A DNA stretch of 64,000 bases, from contig NZ_QGTX01000001.1 of NCBI RefSeq assembly GCF_003182485.1, forward strand, positions 3,426,001 to 3,490,000. Reading direction: 5' to 3'. Of this stretch, positions 50,526 to 59,539 are shown piece after piece; positions within the stretch are counted from its first letter, which is position 1; every line of letters starts with the position of its first letter. The translations under genes were made by a program, and so were the position numbers. Source of the DNA: Geodermatophilus normandii. GTDB taxonomy: Bacteria; Actinomycetota; Actinomycetes; Mycobacteriales; Geodermatophilaceae. Under the pieces are notes generated by a model, which was not told where the DNA came from, made no database searches, and saw only the letters and a program-made list of their open reading frames with translations.

Positions 50526-52505
50526 TCAGGTGTCCAGGCCCTCGCGGAGGAGCTGCGCCAGCCGGGTGCGCCGCGGGCGGACGTCGACCTCCCGCACCGC
50601 CCGGGCCAGCGCGGCGCCGGAGGCGTGCACGATCGACAGGTGCTGCTGCGCCCGCGTGAGCGCGGTGTAGACCAGCGGCCGCGACAGCATCCCGCCGGCC
50701 TCCGGCGGCAGCACCACGACGACGCCCGGCCACTCCGAGCCCTGCGCGCGGTGCACGGTGATCGCCCAGCCGTGCTTGAGGTCGGGCAGCGCATCGCCGG
50801 GCACCGTCACCGGCCCCGAGGTGAAGTCGACGGTCAGCGAGCCCTCGCCGGTCCCGGTCACGACGCCCACCTCGCCGTTGGCGAAGCCGATCGGCTCGAG
50901 GTCGAGGTGGTTGGCGGTGGCCACCACCCGGTCGCCGACGTCGAAGCCGAACACCGTGCCGTCGCCGGGGTTGAGCTTCTCCTTGAGCGCCCGGTTGAGC
51001 TCGATCGTGCCGGCCGGCCCGCGGTGCACCGGGGTCACCACCTGCACGTTGCGCGGCTCGATCCGCAGGGCCCGCGGGATCGAGTCGGTGACCAGCTGCA
51101 CCACCCGCCGGGCGGCCTCGCCGCTGCCCGAGGCCGGGACGACGACGACCTCGCGGTCGGGGGAGTCGACCGGCGGCAGCTCCCCGGTGCGCACCGCGCT
51201 CGCCAGCCGGGCGATCGCGCCGCCCTCGGCCTGCCGGTACAGCGTGGTCAGCTCGGTCACGGGGACGACGCCGGAGTCGATGAGGTCGCCGAGCACGTGC
51301 CCGGGGCCGATCGAGGGCAGCTGCGCCGGGTCGCCCACCAGCAGCAGGTGGGTGCCGTCGGAGCAGGCCTCGACGAGCGCCGCGGTGAGCTCGACGTCGA
51401 GCATCGAGGCCTCGTCCACCACGACGACGTCGGCGTCGAGCGGCCACTCCTCGTTGCGGGTGAAGCCGCCGCCGAAGCCCTGCGAGCCCAGCAGCCGGTG
51501 CACGGTGACCGCCGGGTGGTCGGTGAGCTCCTCCAGGCGCTTGGCCGCCCGGCCGGTGGGCGCCGCGAGCGCGACCTCGGTGCCCTTGGCCTTCAGCAGC
51601 CGGACGACGGCGGCCACGGTGCGGCTCTTGCCGGTGCCCGGGCCGCCGGTGAGCAGCGAGACGCCGGCGCCGAGCACCTGCGCGACGGCCTGCCTCTGCG
51701 CCTCGTCCAGGCCCTTGGACACCGAGCGGACGGCGGCGGGGTCGGCGATCCGCTCGGCGGTGGCCGCCAGCCGGGCCACGCCCTCGGCCACCTCCTCCTC
51801 GGCCATGCCGTAGCGGGCCAGCGACAGGGTCCGCAGCGCGGGGTCGGGCTCGGGCGGCTCCTCGCCGGAGTCCTCGTCGACCTCCGGCTCCGGCGGCTCG
51901 TGGTCGAGCACGTCGCCGGACTCGACCGCCGCGACGATCGCCGCCGCCGGGTCGGTCACGCCCTCGGCGCGCAGCGCGGCCACGACCAGGTCGGCCGGCA
52001 GCACGGTGTGCCCGTCGCGGGCGGCGGTCCGCAGCGTCATGACGACGATCGCGCGGCCGCGGCGGGAGTCCTGCCGGTCGGCGCCGGGGAGCAGCGAGAT
52101 CGCCAGCCGGTCGGCGTCGCCGAGCCGGACGTTGGTGAGCCCGAGCAGCGCCCACGGGTCGTCGCGCAGCCGGCGGGCGGCGTCGTCCCCCAGGGCGTCG
52201 GCTGCCGAGGACGCGAGCTTGGCGTCCAGCCCGGCCTCGACCAGCAGCCGGACGACCTCGTAGGTGGGCGCGGCGGACAGGAACGAGGAGAACAGCCGCT
52301 CGGCGCGCTGCTTGCCGATCCGCGGCATCTTCAGCAGCTTCGCCGCGGTGACGTCGTCGGGGGTGGTGATCCCGGCGCCGGGCAGCTCGGCGACGGCGCG
52401 CCTGCCCAGGCCCGGCCACAGCCCGGCGGTGCAGAACGCGCCGAAGACGGGGTCCGGCCAGACCGTCGCGGAGGCCGGTGCGGGGGAGATCGCGGGGGAG
52501 GTCAT
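50526..52505 (-). CDS. RecD-like ATP-dependent helicase
   Basis: A 659-residue superfamily 1B helicase related to RecD2. An N-terminal region with helix-hairpin-helix elements (LLKMPRIGKQRAERL) precedes Walker A GGPGTGKS (287-294), motif II VVVVDEASM, motif III (LLVGDPAQLPSIG), and motif VI in the UvrD-like C-terminal part (YTALTRAQQHL). An acidic linker is at about 200-225. Likely 5'-3' DNA unwinding in repair. The ATG overlaps the aldo/keto reductase stop (ATGA). No recB or recC genes are in view. Confidence 0.9.
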   Translation of the reverse strand: MTSPAISPAPASATVWPDPVFGAFCTAGLWPGLGRRAVAELPGAGITTPDDVTAAKLLKMPRIGKQRAERLFSSFLSAAPTYEVVRLLVEAGLDAKLASSAADALGDDAARRLRDDPWALLGLTNVRLGDADRLAISLLPGADRQDSRRGRAIVVMTLRTAARDGHTVLPADLVVAALRAEGVTDPAAAIVAAVESGDVLDHEPPEPEVDEDSGEEPPEPDPALRTLSLARYGMAEEEVAEGVARLAATAERIADPAAVRSVSKGLDEAQRQAVAQVLGAGVSLLTGGPGTGKSRTVAAVVRLLKAKGTEVALAAPTGRAAKRLEELTDHPAVTVHRLLGSQGFGGGFTRNEEWPLDADVVVVDEASMLDVELTAALVEACSDGTHLLLVGDPAQLPSIGPGHVLGDLIDSGVVPVTELTTLYRQAEGGAIARLASAVRTGELPPVDSPDREVVVVPASGSGEAARRVVQLVTDSIPRALRIEPRNVQVVTPVHRGPAGTIELNRALKEKLNPGDGTVFGFDVGDRVVATANHLDLEPIGFANGEVGVVTGTGEGSLTVDFTSGPVTVPGDALPDLKHGWAITVHRAQGSEWPGVVVVLPPEAGGMLSRPLVYTALTRAQQHLSIVHASGAALARAVREVDVRPRRTRLAQLLREGLDT

Positions 52506-53482
52506 CGGGCCGCTCGCTGGTCGGGATAGGAGAAGTGCGGCGCCGAGACGTCCTCGAGCGCGGTGCGGATGGCCGCGGGCAGCCGGACGGCGTCGGCGTC
52601 GAGGGAGGCCTGCAGCTGCGCGGCCGTGCGCGCGCCGACGACGGGGGCGACGACGCCCGGGCGGTCGCGCACCCAGGCCAGCGCCACGGCCAGCGGGGAG
52701 GTGCCCAGCCCGTCGGCCGCGGTGACCACCGCCTCGACGATGCGGTCGGCGGTGGCCGAGCGCAGGTCGTCGACGAAGCCGGCCCACTGCGGCGAGGCGC
52801 CCCGGGACTCCGGCGGCGTGCCGGTCCGGTACTTGCCGGTCAGCAGCCCGCGGCCCAGCGGCGACCACGCCAGCACACCCAGCCCGAGCGCCTCCGCGGC
52901 CGGCACGACCTCCCGCTCGACGCCGCGCTGCAGCAGCGAGTACTCCACCTGCGTGCTCACCAGCGGCGTGCGCCCGGGCCAGGCGCGCTGCCAGGTGGCG
53001 GCCTGCGCGGTCTGCCAGCCGGTGTAGTTGCTCACACCCACGTAGCGCACGCGGCCGGTGGCGACGGCGGTGTCGCAGGCGGCGAGGGTCTCCTCGACCG
53101 GGGTGTGCTCGTCCCAGGCGTGCAGCTGCCACAGGTCGACGTGGTCGAGGCCCAGCCGCGCCAGCGAGGCGTCGAGCGCGGCCAGCAGGTGCCCGCGCGA
53201 GGCGCCGCGGCCCAGCGGCCCGCGCCCGGTGCGGCCCACGGCCTTGGTCGCGACGAGCACCTCCGACCGCGGGACGACGTCGGCCAGCAGCCGGCCCAGC
53301 GTCCGCTCGCTGTCGCCGTCGCAGTAGACGTCGGCGGTGTCGACGAGGGTGCCGCCGGCGTCGACGAAGGCGGTGAGCTGCAGCGCCGCCTCGTCCTCGT
53401 CGGTGTCCCGGCCCCAGGTCATGGTGCCCAGCGCGAGCCGGGAGACGACCAGGCCGCTGCGTCCCAGCGCCCGTTGTTCCAC
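52502..53482 (-). CDS. aldo/keto reductase
   Basis: A 326-residue (alpha/beta)8 NADPH-dependent oxidoreductase. The family residues are clear: FVDAGGTLVDTADVY (catalytic Asp and Tyr), a catalytic Lys in VLVATKAVG, and His in LWQLHAWD. Further SNYTGWQ, Q.EYSLLQR and APVVGARTAAQL fit. The GTG has TAGGTT 8 nt upstream, suggesting a leaderless mRNA. It is translationally coupled to the helicase gene, with no obvious functional link. Confidence 0.9.
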   Translation of the reverse strand: MEQRALGRSGLVVSRLALGTMTWGRDTDEDEAALQLTAFVDAGGTLVDTADVYCDGDSERTLGRLLADVVPRSEVLVATKAVGRTGRGPLGRGASRGHLLAALDASLARLGLDHVDLWQLHAWDEHTPVEETLAACDTAVATGRVRYVGVSNYTGWQTAQAATWQRAWPGRTPLVSTQVEYSLLQRGVEREVVPAAEALGLGVLAWSPLGRGLLTGKYRTGTPPESRGASPQWAGFVDDLRSATADRIVEAVVTAADGLGTSPLAVALAWVRDRPGVVAPVVGARTAAQLQASLDADAVRLPAAIRTALEDVSAPHFSYPDQRAAR

Positions 53483-53596
53483 GACCGGCCAACCTACCGC
53501 CGGGGGACGACACCGGCCGGTGGGCGCGGCGGAGGAGGGGCGGCGCGCCGGTGTGGCTCCGCCCGCACCGGAGGGTCCGACCTAGGCTGTCCCCCC

Positions 53597-53653
53597 GTGC
53601 TCCCGTTCCGCCCGTGCCCGCCCGCCCGCCCGACGACGCACCGACGGGGCTGA
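53597..53653 (+). CDS. 18-residue leader ORF before uppP
   Basis: TAGGCT at 53583-53588 is followed 8 nt later by a GTG opening an 18-codon frame (MLPFRPCPPARPTTHRRG) whose TGA is 6 nt before the uppP start. The peptide is rich in Pro and Arg. It is either a leader peptide that couples or attenuates uppP, or the 5' part of its leader by chance. Confidence 0.4.
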   Translation: MLPFRPCPPARPTTHRRG

Positions 53654-53659
53654 GCGGCC

Positions 53660-54493
53660 GTGGGGTGGTTCGAGGCCGTCGTCCTGGGGCTCGTGCAGGG
53701 TCTGACGGAGTTCCTGCCGATCTCCTCCAGCGCGCACCTGCGGGTCGTCGGTGAGGCCGCCGGCTGGGGTGACCCGGGCGCGGCGTTCACCGCGATCACG
53801 CAGATCGGCACCGAGGCCGCGGTGCTCCTCTACTTCCGCCGGGACATCGCGCGGATCGTCGTCGCCTGGCTGCGGGCGCTGGCCGACCGGTCCGAGCGCG
53901 CCGACCCCGACGCCCGCACGGGCTGGCTGATCATCGTCGGCAGCATCCCGATCGTCGTCCTCGGCCTGCTGTTCCAGGACGACATCGAGACGACGCTGCG
54001 CGACCTGCGCATCGTGGCGATCTCGCTGGTCGCGTTCTCGCTGGTCCTCTACTGGGCCGACCGGGTGGGCCGCAAGCAGCGGGAGCTGCGGCAGCTCACC
54101 GTCCGCGACGGGCTGCTGTTCGGCCTGGCGCAGGCGATGGCGCTGGTGCCCGGCGTCTCCCGCTCGGGCGGCACGATCACCATGGGCCTGTTCCTGGGCT
54201 ACACCCGCGCGGCGGCGGCCCGGTACTCGTTCCTGCTGGCCGTCCCGGCGGTGCTCGGCTCGGGCGGGTTCCAGGTCTACGAGGTGCTCACCGGCGGCGT
54301 CGAGGGGGAGACCGTCTCCTGGGGGCCGACGCTGCTGGCCACGGTCATCGCCTTCGGCGTCGGGCTGTCGGTGATCGCCTGGCTGCTGCGCTACCTCGAC
54401 CGCGGCACGTTCACGCCGTTCGTCGTCTACCGCGTGGTGCTGGGCCTGGCGCTGCTGGCGCTGGTCGGCGTCGGGGTCCTCGCGCCCCAGTAG
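53660..54493 (+). CDS. uppP: undecaprenyl-diphosphatase
   Basis: A 277-residue integral membrane phosphatase of the UppP/BacA family, which recycles the undecaprenyl carrier for peptidoglycan and can confer bacitracin resistance. Both signature stretches are present: GLTEFLPISSSAHL near the N-terminus and PGVSRSGGTI in the middle, together supplying the active-site Glu, Ser and Arg. About eight membrane helices. No Shine-Dalgarno is seen; initiation may depend on the 18-codon ORF ending 6 nt upstream. Convergent with the GPP34 gene, one nt apart. Confidence 0.95.
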   Translation: MGWFEAVVLGLVQGLTEFLPISSSAHLRVVGEAAGWGDPGAAFTAITQIGTEAAVLLYFRRDIARIVVAWLRALADRSERADPDARTGWLIIVGSIPIVVLGLLFQDDIETTLRDLRIVAISLVAFSLVLYWADRVGRKQRELRQLTVRDGLLFGLAQAMALVPGVSRSGGTITMGLFLGYTRAAAARYSFLLAVPAVLGSGGFQVYEVLTGGVEGETVSWGPTLLATVIAFGVGLSVIAWLLRYLDRGTFTPFVVYRVVLGLALLALVGVGVLAPQ

Positions 54494-54494
54494 G

Positions 54495-55115
54495 TCACCA
54501 CGGCGTCCCGAGGTCGGCGATGGTCGTGGCGCCCATGGCCTCGTGCCACCGGCGGGAGACGGCGATGACCTCGGCGGCCGTGCGGGTCACCCACTCCGCC
54601 GGTCCGCAGGCCGCCAGCAGGCGCTCGTCGGGTTCGGCGAACCGGCCGTCGACCAGGCCCGCGACCGTCGCCAGCACCGCGGTGGCGGCCCGGTCGGGGG
54701 TCGCCCCGTCGACCCTGACGGCGGCGACCGCCGGCGCCAGAACCGCCCGGGCCAGCGACGGGTCCGCCGGCCGGTAGCGTTCGCCCCGCCACGGCAGCAG
54801 CGACGCCCGCGGCAGCCACAGGCCGCGGTCCACCAGCTCGCCGGCCGCCTCGGGCAGGCCGGCCCGGCCGCGCTCGACCAGGTCCGCGAGCGGCCGTCCC
54901 GGGTCCGCGTCGACCTCCGCGACCAGGTCCTCGGCCACCCGGCCGGCCTCCGGCCCGGGCAGGAGCTCGACGGCGTCGTCCTCCTCGACCAGGCGCCCGG
55001 CGAGGACCAGGTCGACCAGGCCGCCCGCGCGCACCGCCTGCGCCGCCGGGCGCGACGGCGTCAGGCGGCCGTCGCCCTGCAGGCACAGCAGCGCCAGCCG
55101 GGGTGCCACGTGCAT
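54495..55115 (-). CDS. GPP34-family phosphoprotein
   Basis: A 206-residue helical protein of the GPP34 (Golgi phosphoprotein 3-like) family, common in actinobacteria: LALLCLQGDGRL at the start, AGGLVDLVLAGRL, ERGLA-like GELVDRGLW and RYRPADP. In eukaryotes the family binds phosphoinositides; the bacterial function is unknown. The ATG at 55115 follows GGAGGAG. Confidence 0.8.
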   Translation of the reverse strand: MHVAPRLALLCLQGDGRLTPSRPAAQAVRAGGLVDLVLAGRLVEEDDAVELLPGPEAGRVAEDLVAEVDADPGRPLADLVERGRAGLPEAAGELVDRGLWLPRASLLPWRGERYRPADPSLARAVLAPAVAAVRVDGATPDRAATAVLATVAGLVDGRFAEPDERLLAACGPAEWVTRTAAEVIAVSRRWHEAMGATTIADLGTPW

Positions 55116-55206
55116 CCCGTCTCCTCCCACGTCCGCTCCTCCGCGTCGCCCGGTCCGGTGGTCCCCGCGGACGGCGTCGTCAGGGACGCCCGCCTACGCT
55201 CGCCGC

Positions 55207-55911
55207 GTGACCACCGTCATCCTCCTGCGTCACGGCCGGACGACGGCCAACGCCGGTGGCGTGCTGGCCGGCTGGACCCCCGGCGTGCAGCTCGACGAGA
55301 CCGGGCAGGCGCAGGTGGCCGCGGTGGGACAGCGGCTGGCGCCGGTGCCGCTGGCCGCGGTGGTCAGCAGCCCGCTGGAGCGCTGCCGGCAGACGGCGGG
55401 CGCGGTGCTGGACGGCCGCGACCTGGAGCTGCAGACCGACGACCGGCTGGGCGAGGCCCGCTACGGCGACTGGACCGGCCGGAAGCTCGCCGAGCTGGTC
55501 AAGGACCCGATGTGGAAGGTCGTGCAGCAGCACCCCTCGGCGGCGGTGTTCCCCGGTGACGAGGGGGAGGGGCTGGCGCAGACGCAGGCGCGCGCGGTGG
55601 CCGCCGTCCGCGAGTGGAACGCCCGGCTGGGCCCCGACGCGGTGTGGCTCGCCTGCAGCCACGGCGACGTCATCAAGGCCGTCCTCGCCGACGCCCTCGG
55701 CCTGCACCTGGACGCCTTCCAGCGGATCGTCGTCGACCCGGCGTCGATCTCGGTGGTCACCTACACCGAGACCCGCCCGTTCGTCGTCCGCGTGAACGAC
55801 ACCGGCGGCGACGTCGCCGCGCTGGTGCCGCCGAAGAAGCGGCCGCGGCGCCGGCGCGGCAGGGACTCCGACGCCGTCGTGGGCGGCGGGGCCGGGGCGG
55901 CCGCGACCTGA
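55207..55911 (+). CDS. histidine phosphatase family protein (MSMEG_4193 type)
   Basis: A 234-residue phosphatase with the RHG motif at 8-10 (LLRHGRT) and the second catalytic His152 in CSHGD; the early Arg60-region SSPLERCRQTA also fits. The last 40 residues are basic and Gly/Ala-rich. The GTG is 6 nt after TACGCT, so leaderless. It heads a three-gene run with DUF3090 and SCO1664 proteins that is conserved across actinobacteria. Confidence 0.9.
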   Translation: MTTVILLRHGRTTANAGGVLAGWTPGVQLDETGQAQVAAVGQRLAPVPLAAVVSSPLERCRQTAGAVLDGRDLELQTDDRLGEARYGDWTGRKLAELVKDPMWKVVQQHPSAAVFPGDEGEGLAQTQARAVAAVREWNARLGPDAVWLACSHGDVIKAVLADALGLHLDAFQRIVVDPASISVVTYTETRPFVVRVNDTGGDVAALVPPKKRPRRRRGRDSDAVVGGGAGAAAT

Positions 55912-55946
55912 ACGCAGCGGTCCGGGCGCCCGCGTAACCTGGGCGC

Positions 55947-56498
55947 GTGCCCCGCCAGGTCCATCGATTCGACAGCCCGTCCCGGTTCGTCGCCGGCACG
56001 GTGGGACAGCCCGGGGACCGCACCTTCTACCTGCAGGCCTCCGACGCCGAGGGCCGCGTGGTCAGCGTCGCGCTGGAGAAGTCGCAGGTGCAGGTGCTCG
56101 CCGAGCGCATGGACGAGCTCCTCGACGAGATCGCCGCGCGCCCCGGGACGGTCGTCCCCACCACCGCCGACGTCGACGACCTCGACCCGCTGACCGCCCC
56201 CGTCGACGAGGAGTTCCGCGTCGCGGCCATGGGCCTGGCCTGGGACGGCGAGGCGCAGGCCGTCGTCGTCGAGGCCGTGGCCGCCACCGACGAGCCGGTC
56301 GACGAGGAGGCCATCCTCTCCGACGCCGAGGAGGGCCCCGACGCGCTGCGGGTGACCATCACCCCCGGCGCGGCCCGCTCGTTCGTGGCCCGCGCCCGCC
56401 GCGTCGTCGCCGCCGGACGGCCGTCGTGCCCGCTGTGCTCGCTGCCGCTGGACCCGACCGGGCACGTCTGCCCGCGGCAGAACGGCTACCGCCGCTGA
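55947..56498 (+). CDS. DUF3090 family protein
   Basis: A 183-residue protein with the typical DUF3090 opening (HRFDSPSRFVAGTVGQPGDRTFYLQA) and a C-terminal zinc-ribbon-like CPLC ... HVCPR. Middle strands follow an acidic loop. TAACCT lies 6 nt before the GTG. Function unknown, though conserved with its neighbours. Confidence 0.9.
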   Translation: MPRQVHRFDSPSRFVAGTVGQPGDRTFYLQASDAEGRVVSVALEKSQVQVLAERMDELLDEIAARPGTVVPTTADVDDLDPLTAPVDEEFRVAAMGLAWDGEAQAVVVEAVAATDEPVDEEAILSDAEEGPDALRVTITPGAARSFVARARRVVAAGRPSCPLCSLPLDPTGHVCPRQNGYRR

Positions 56499-56514
56499 TC
56501 CCCGGCTGCCGGCG

Positions 56515-57258
56515 ATGAGCGAGCCCGTGGAGGAGACGCGCGCCCCGGCCACCGACGCCGAGGCGCGGACGCTGCTGCTCGAGGGCGAGATCGACCTCGA
56601 GGGCCGGATGGTCGACGCCAGCAACGTGACGCTGTTCGGCACGCTGCGCGCCGGCACGCTCGAGGCGGAGTGCGTCTACAAGCCGGTCGCCGGTGAGCGG
56701 CCGCTGTGGGACTTCCCCGACGGCACGCTGGCCGGCCGCGAGATCTCCGCCGCCCTGGTCAGCGAGGCCACCGGCTGGTCGGTCGTGCCGCCCACCGTGC
56801 TGCGCGAGGGCCCGTTCGGCCCCGGCATGGTGCAGCTGTGGATCGACGGTGACCCCGACGTCGACCTGGCCCGCTTCGTGCGCTCCGACCACCCCGGGCT
56901 GCGCCGCATGGCGGTCTTCGACGCCGTCGTGAACAACGCCGACCGCAAGGGCGGGCACATCATCCCGACCCCCTCGGGGCACGTGTACGGCGTCGACCAC
57001 GGCATCTGCTTCTCGCCGGACCCGAAGCTGCGCACCCTGCTGTGGCGCTGGGCGGGCAAGCCGCTGCCGCTGGAGGCGCTGGCGGTGCTCGAGCGGCTGG
57101 CCGAGGACCTGCGCGGCGACCTCGGCGATGCGCTGCACGAGCACCTCACCCGCCGCGAGGTCCGCTGCACCCAGCAACGGGTGGCCGAGCTGCTGCGCAC
57201 GCAGCTGCACCCCGAGCCGTCGGGGGACTGGCCCGCCCTGCCCTGGCCGCCCTTCTAG
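56515..57258 (+). CDS. SCO1664 family protein
   Basis: A 247-residue protein of the SCO1664 family, with kinase-like elements of the PI3/4-kinase fold: ECVYKPVAGERPLWDFPDGTLAGREISAALVSE, WSVVPPTV.R.GPFG.G..Q.W, and the catalytic-type FDAVVNNADRKGGHI with VDHGICF. This suggests a phosphotransferase, but the substrate is unknown. Start ATG 17 nt after the DUF3090 stop; same operon. Confidence 0.9.
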   Translation: MSEPVEETRAPATDAEARTLLLEGEIDLEGRMVDASNVTLFGTLRAGTLEAECVYKPVAGERPLWDFPDGTLAGREISAALVSEATGWSVVPPTVLREGPFGPGMVQLWIDGDPDVDLARFVRSDHPGLRRMAVFDAVVNNADRKGGHIIPTPSGHVYGVDHGICFSPDPKLRTLLWRWAGKPLPLEALAVLERLAEDLRGDLGDALHEHLTRREVRCTQQRVAELLRTQLHPEPSGDWPALPWPPF

Positions 57259-57353
57259 GGCGCGGCGGGGAGCGTGTGCGCTGACGCCGCGTTCCCGGCC
57301 GGGGGATCCCGCGCCGGCGCACACCGTCGGGGGTGCGCGGCAGGCTGAGGTCC

Positions 57354-57740
57354 ATGCCGCACCGATCGCGCGTCGCCGTCCTGCTGCTCGACCTGCCGCC
57401 GGAGGTCCACGTCGCCGGCACGGACTTCTGGTCGGCCGCCACCGGCCACCCCGTCGAGCCGGACACGACCGATCCCGACTGGCACCGCCTGGGCTCCCTC
57501 GGCGGCGGGCTCTCCTTCGAGGTGCAGCGCACGGGGGAGGGGACACCGCCGCGGTGGCACGTCGACGTCGAGACCGACGACGTCCCCGCGGAGGTCGCCC
57601 GGCTGGAGTCGCTGGGCGCGCGGAGGACGGCCGACATGGGCTCGTTCTGGCAGATGACCGACCCGGCGGGGCTGGTGTTCTGCGTCGTGGGCGTGCAGAC
57701 CGGTGAGGCGTTCGAGCGCCACGCCGTGACGTGGCCCTGA
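57354..57740 (+). CDS. VOC-family protein
   Basis: A 128-residue glyoxalase/bleomycin-resistance-like protein with the short repeated fold: AVLLLDLPPEVHVAGTDFWSAATGHP, LSFEVQRTGEG and the second unit HVDVETDDVPAEVARLESLGA ... MTDPAGLVFCVV. The ATG is 7 nt after CAGGCT. In this position other actinobacteria often have mshC; it is not in this window. Confidence 0.8.
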   Translation: MPHRSRVAVLLLDLPPEVHVAGTDFWSAATGHPVEPDTTDPDWHRLGSLGGGLSFEVQRTGEGTPPRWHVDVETDDVPAEVARLESLGARRTADMGSFWQMTDPAGLVFCVVGVQTGEAFERHAVTWP

Positions 57741-57746
57741 GGGCGC

Positions 57747-58463
57747 TCAGGAGAGGTCGACGGCGGCGATCATCGCCGCGGCCTGCAGCCCGTCGCCGTC
57801 GACGGTGAGCACCTCCAGCGGCACCCGCCGCCAGCAGGCGAGCAGCAGGTCACCGGCCGTGCCGCGCAGCGTGGCCACCGGCTGCGGCCGCGTGCCGGCG
57901 AACAGCGTGCGCTCCACCCCCGCGTCGATCGCGTGCAGCACCACCGGGTGCGCGCCCTCGGGCGGGCCGCCGGGCAGCGCGCCGGGCACCATCACCTCCA
58001 GCCACTCGTCGAGGCCGTCGAGGCCGACGTCGGCGGGGATCGGCCGGACGTCGCCGAGGACCTGCTCGACGTCGACGGTGTGCACCACGGCCTCCTGCAG
58101 CTGGCGGCGCAGCACGAAGGCGACGTCCTTGCGCGGCGCCCAGGTCCACACCGGCTCGGCGGGGTCGGCGGCGGCCAGCACGCGCTCCAGCTCGGCGGAC
58201 TGCGCGACCGCCCAGCCCAGCAGCTCGTCGTCGGGACGGCGCGCGGGCTCGGGGTAGCCGCCCGGGTCGGGGGCGCGGGTGCGCACGACCCAGGCCCAGA
58301 AGTGCTGCACCGAGGCGAGGTGCCAGACCAGGTCGGCCAGCGTCCACCCCGGGCAGCCGGGCACCGGGGCGGCCCACCCGCGGGCGAGCACCGCCTCGGC
58401 GGCGGCGTCGGCGCAGCGGGCGTCGACCCGGCGCAGCTCCGGCAGGTAGCCCGACAGCTCCAT
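57747..58463 (-). CDS. maleylpyruvate isomerase-like (DinB/mycothiol) protein
   Basis: A 238-residue protein of the TIGR03083 group, actinobacterial DinB-like proteins related to mycothiol-dependent maleylpyruvate isomerase. It has VPGCPGWTLADLVWHLASVQHFW, including the first metal His, and further His in QEAVVHTVDVEQ. The C-terminal part is the extra domain of this group. GAGGAGG precedes the ATG. Reaction unknown. Confidence 0.82.
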   Translation of the reverse strand: MELSGYLPELRRVDARCADAAAEAVLARGWAAPVPGCPGWTLADLVWHLASVQHFWAWVVRTRAPDPGGYPEPARRPDDELLGWAVAQSAELERVLAAADPAEPVWTWAPRKDVAFVLRRQLQEAVVHTVDVEQVLGDVRPIPADVGLDGLDEWLEVMVPGALPGGPPEGAHPVVLHAIDAGVERTLFAGTRPQPVATLRGTAGDLLLACWRRVPLEVLTVDGDGLQAAAMIAAVDLS

Positions 58464-58497
58464 CGCGGCCTCCTCGCAGCGGGGGTGCGGCCCGACG

Positions 58498-59481
58498 CTA
58501 GCGGCTCCAGAGGGCCGGGGCGGGGCGGGGCGCGGTGCGCCGCAGCAGCAGCGCGGAGGCGGTGCGCTCGTCGAGCACCAGGTCGGTGACGAGCCCCCCG
58601 GCCAGCGCGGCGGCCAGCGCGGTGACCTTGTTGACGCCGGACACCGCGCACACCCGCCGCGGGATGCGGCGCAGGGCCGGCGGGACGAGGCCGCTGGTGC
58701 GCGCGTTGATCGGGATGCCCTCCCACGACCCGTCGCCGCGCAGGAACACCGTGCACACGTCGCCGACGACGGAGGCCGCGGCGAGGTCGGCGCGGTCGGC
58801 GTGGGTCAGGTACCCCTCGGCCCAGACCCGGCTGGGGACGGCGCCGGCCACCGCGCCGACGCCGAACAGCGCGACGTCGGCGGACTGCTGGATGCCCAGC
58901 ACGCGCCGGACGCTGCGCTCCCGCCACATCGCCTGGCGGGTCTCGGGCCGGTCGAAGAACGCCGGCACCGGGAAGTGGTGCACCTGGGCGTCCCAGGCGG
59001 TGCCGAACCGGCCGAGGACGTCGCTGCCGTAGCCCAGGCCGCTGCTGTGGGTGTTCATCGCGCCGTTGAGCTGGACCACGTGCGCGTCGCGCAGCGGCCG
59101 GGCCCGCAGGTGCTGGCCGACCGCGCTGGTGGTGGTGCCCCACGCCAGCCCGAGGGTCATCCCGTCGCCCATCGCCTCGTCCAGGACGGCCGCGGTGCGG
59201 TCGGCCACGAGCTGCAGCCGGGCGACGTCGGGCGCGTCGTCGGGCACCGCCACGACGCGCGCGGTGACCCCGTACCGGTGCCCGAGCTCGCCCGCCATGG
59301 ACGCTGCACGTCCGTGCACGGAGTTCACGGACACGGTGACGATGCCGAGCGCCCGCGCGGCGTCGAGCATCCGGGACACCGTGGAGCGCGAGATCCCCTC
59401 CTCGACGGCGATGTCCTCCATCCGGACGCGGTCGAGCCAGTACCGCCTGGCCACCCGCTCCAGGTCCTCGTCGGACGCCAT
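58498..59481 (-). CDS. SorC/DeoR-type sugar-binding regulator
   Basis: A 327-residue SorC-family regulator. An N-terminal helix-turn-helix (MEDIAVEEGISRSTVSRML, about 24-42) is followed by the sugar-phosphate effector domain with GLAWGTT, VQLNGA, DVALFGVGAV, and GDVCTVFLRGDGS. It is divergent from glpD, and two palindromes in the gap are likely operators, so it probably controls glycerol use, responding to a phosphorylated intermediate such as glycerol 3-phosphate. The ATG at 59481 is chosen on domain grounds. Confidence 0.88.
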   Translation of the reverse strand: MASDEDLERVARRYWLDRVRMEDIAVEEGISRSTVSRMLDAARALGIVTVSVNSVHGRAASMAGELGHRYGVTARVVAVPDDAPDVARLQLVADRTAAVLDEAMGDGMTLGLAWGTTTSAVGQHLRARPLRDAHVVQLNGAMNTHSSGLGYGSDVLGRFGTAWDAQVHHFPVPAFFDRPETRQAMWRERSVRRVLGIQQSADVALFGVGAVAGAVPSRVWAEGYLTHADRADLAAASVVGDVCTVFLRGDGSWEGIPINARTSGLVPPALRRIPRRVCAVSGVNKVTALAAALAGGLVTDLVLDERTASALLLRRTAPRPAPALWSR

Positions 59482-59539
59482 GCCGTGCTCCCTGCCCGCC
59501 CGGGGGGTCCCGCGCACGGCCTCCACGCTAGCCCCGGCG

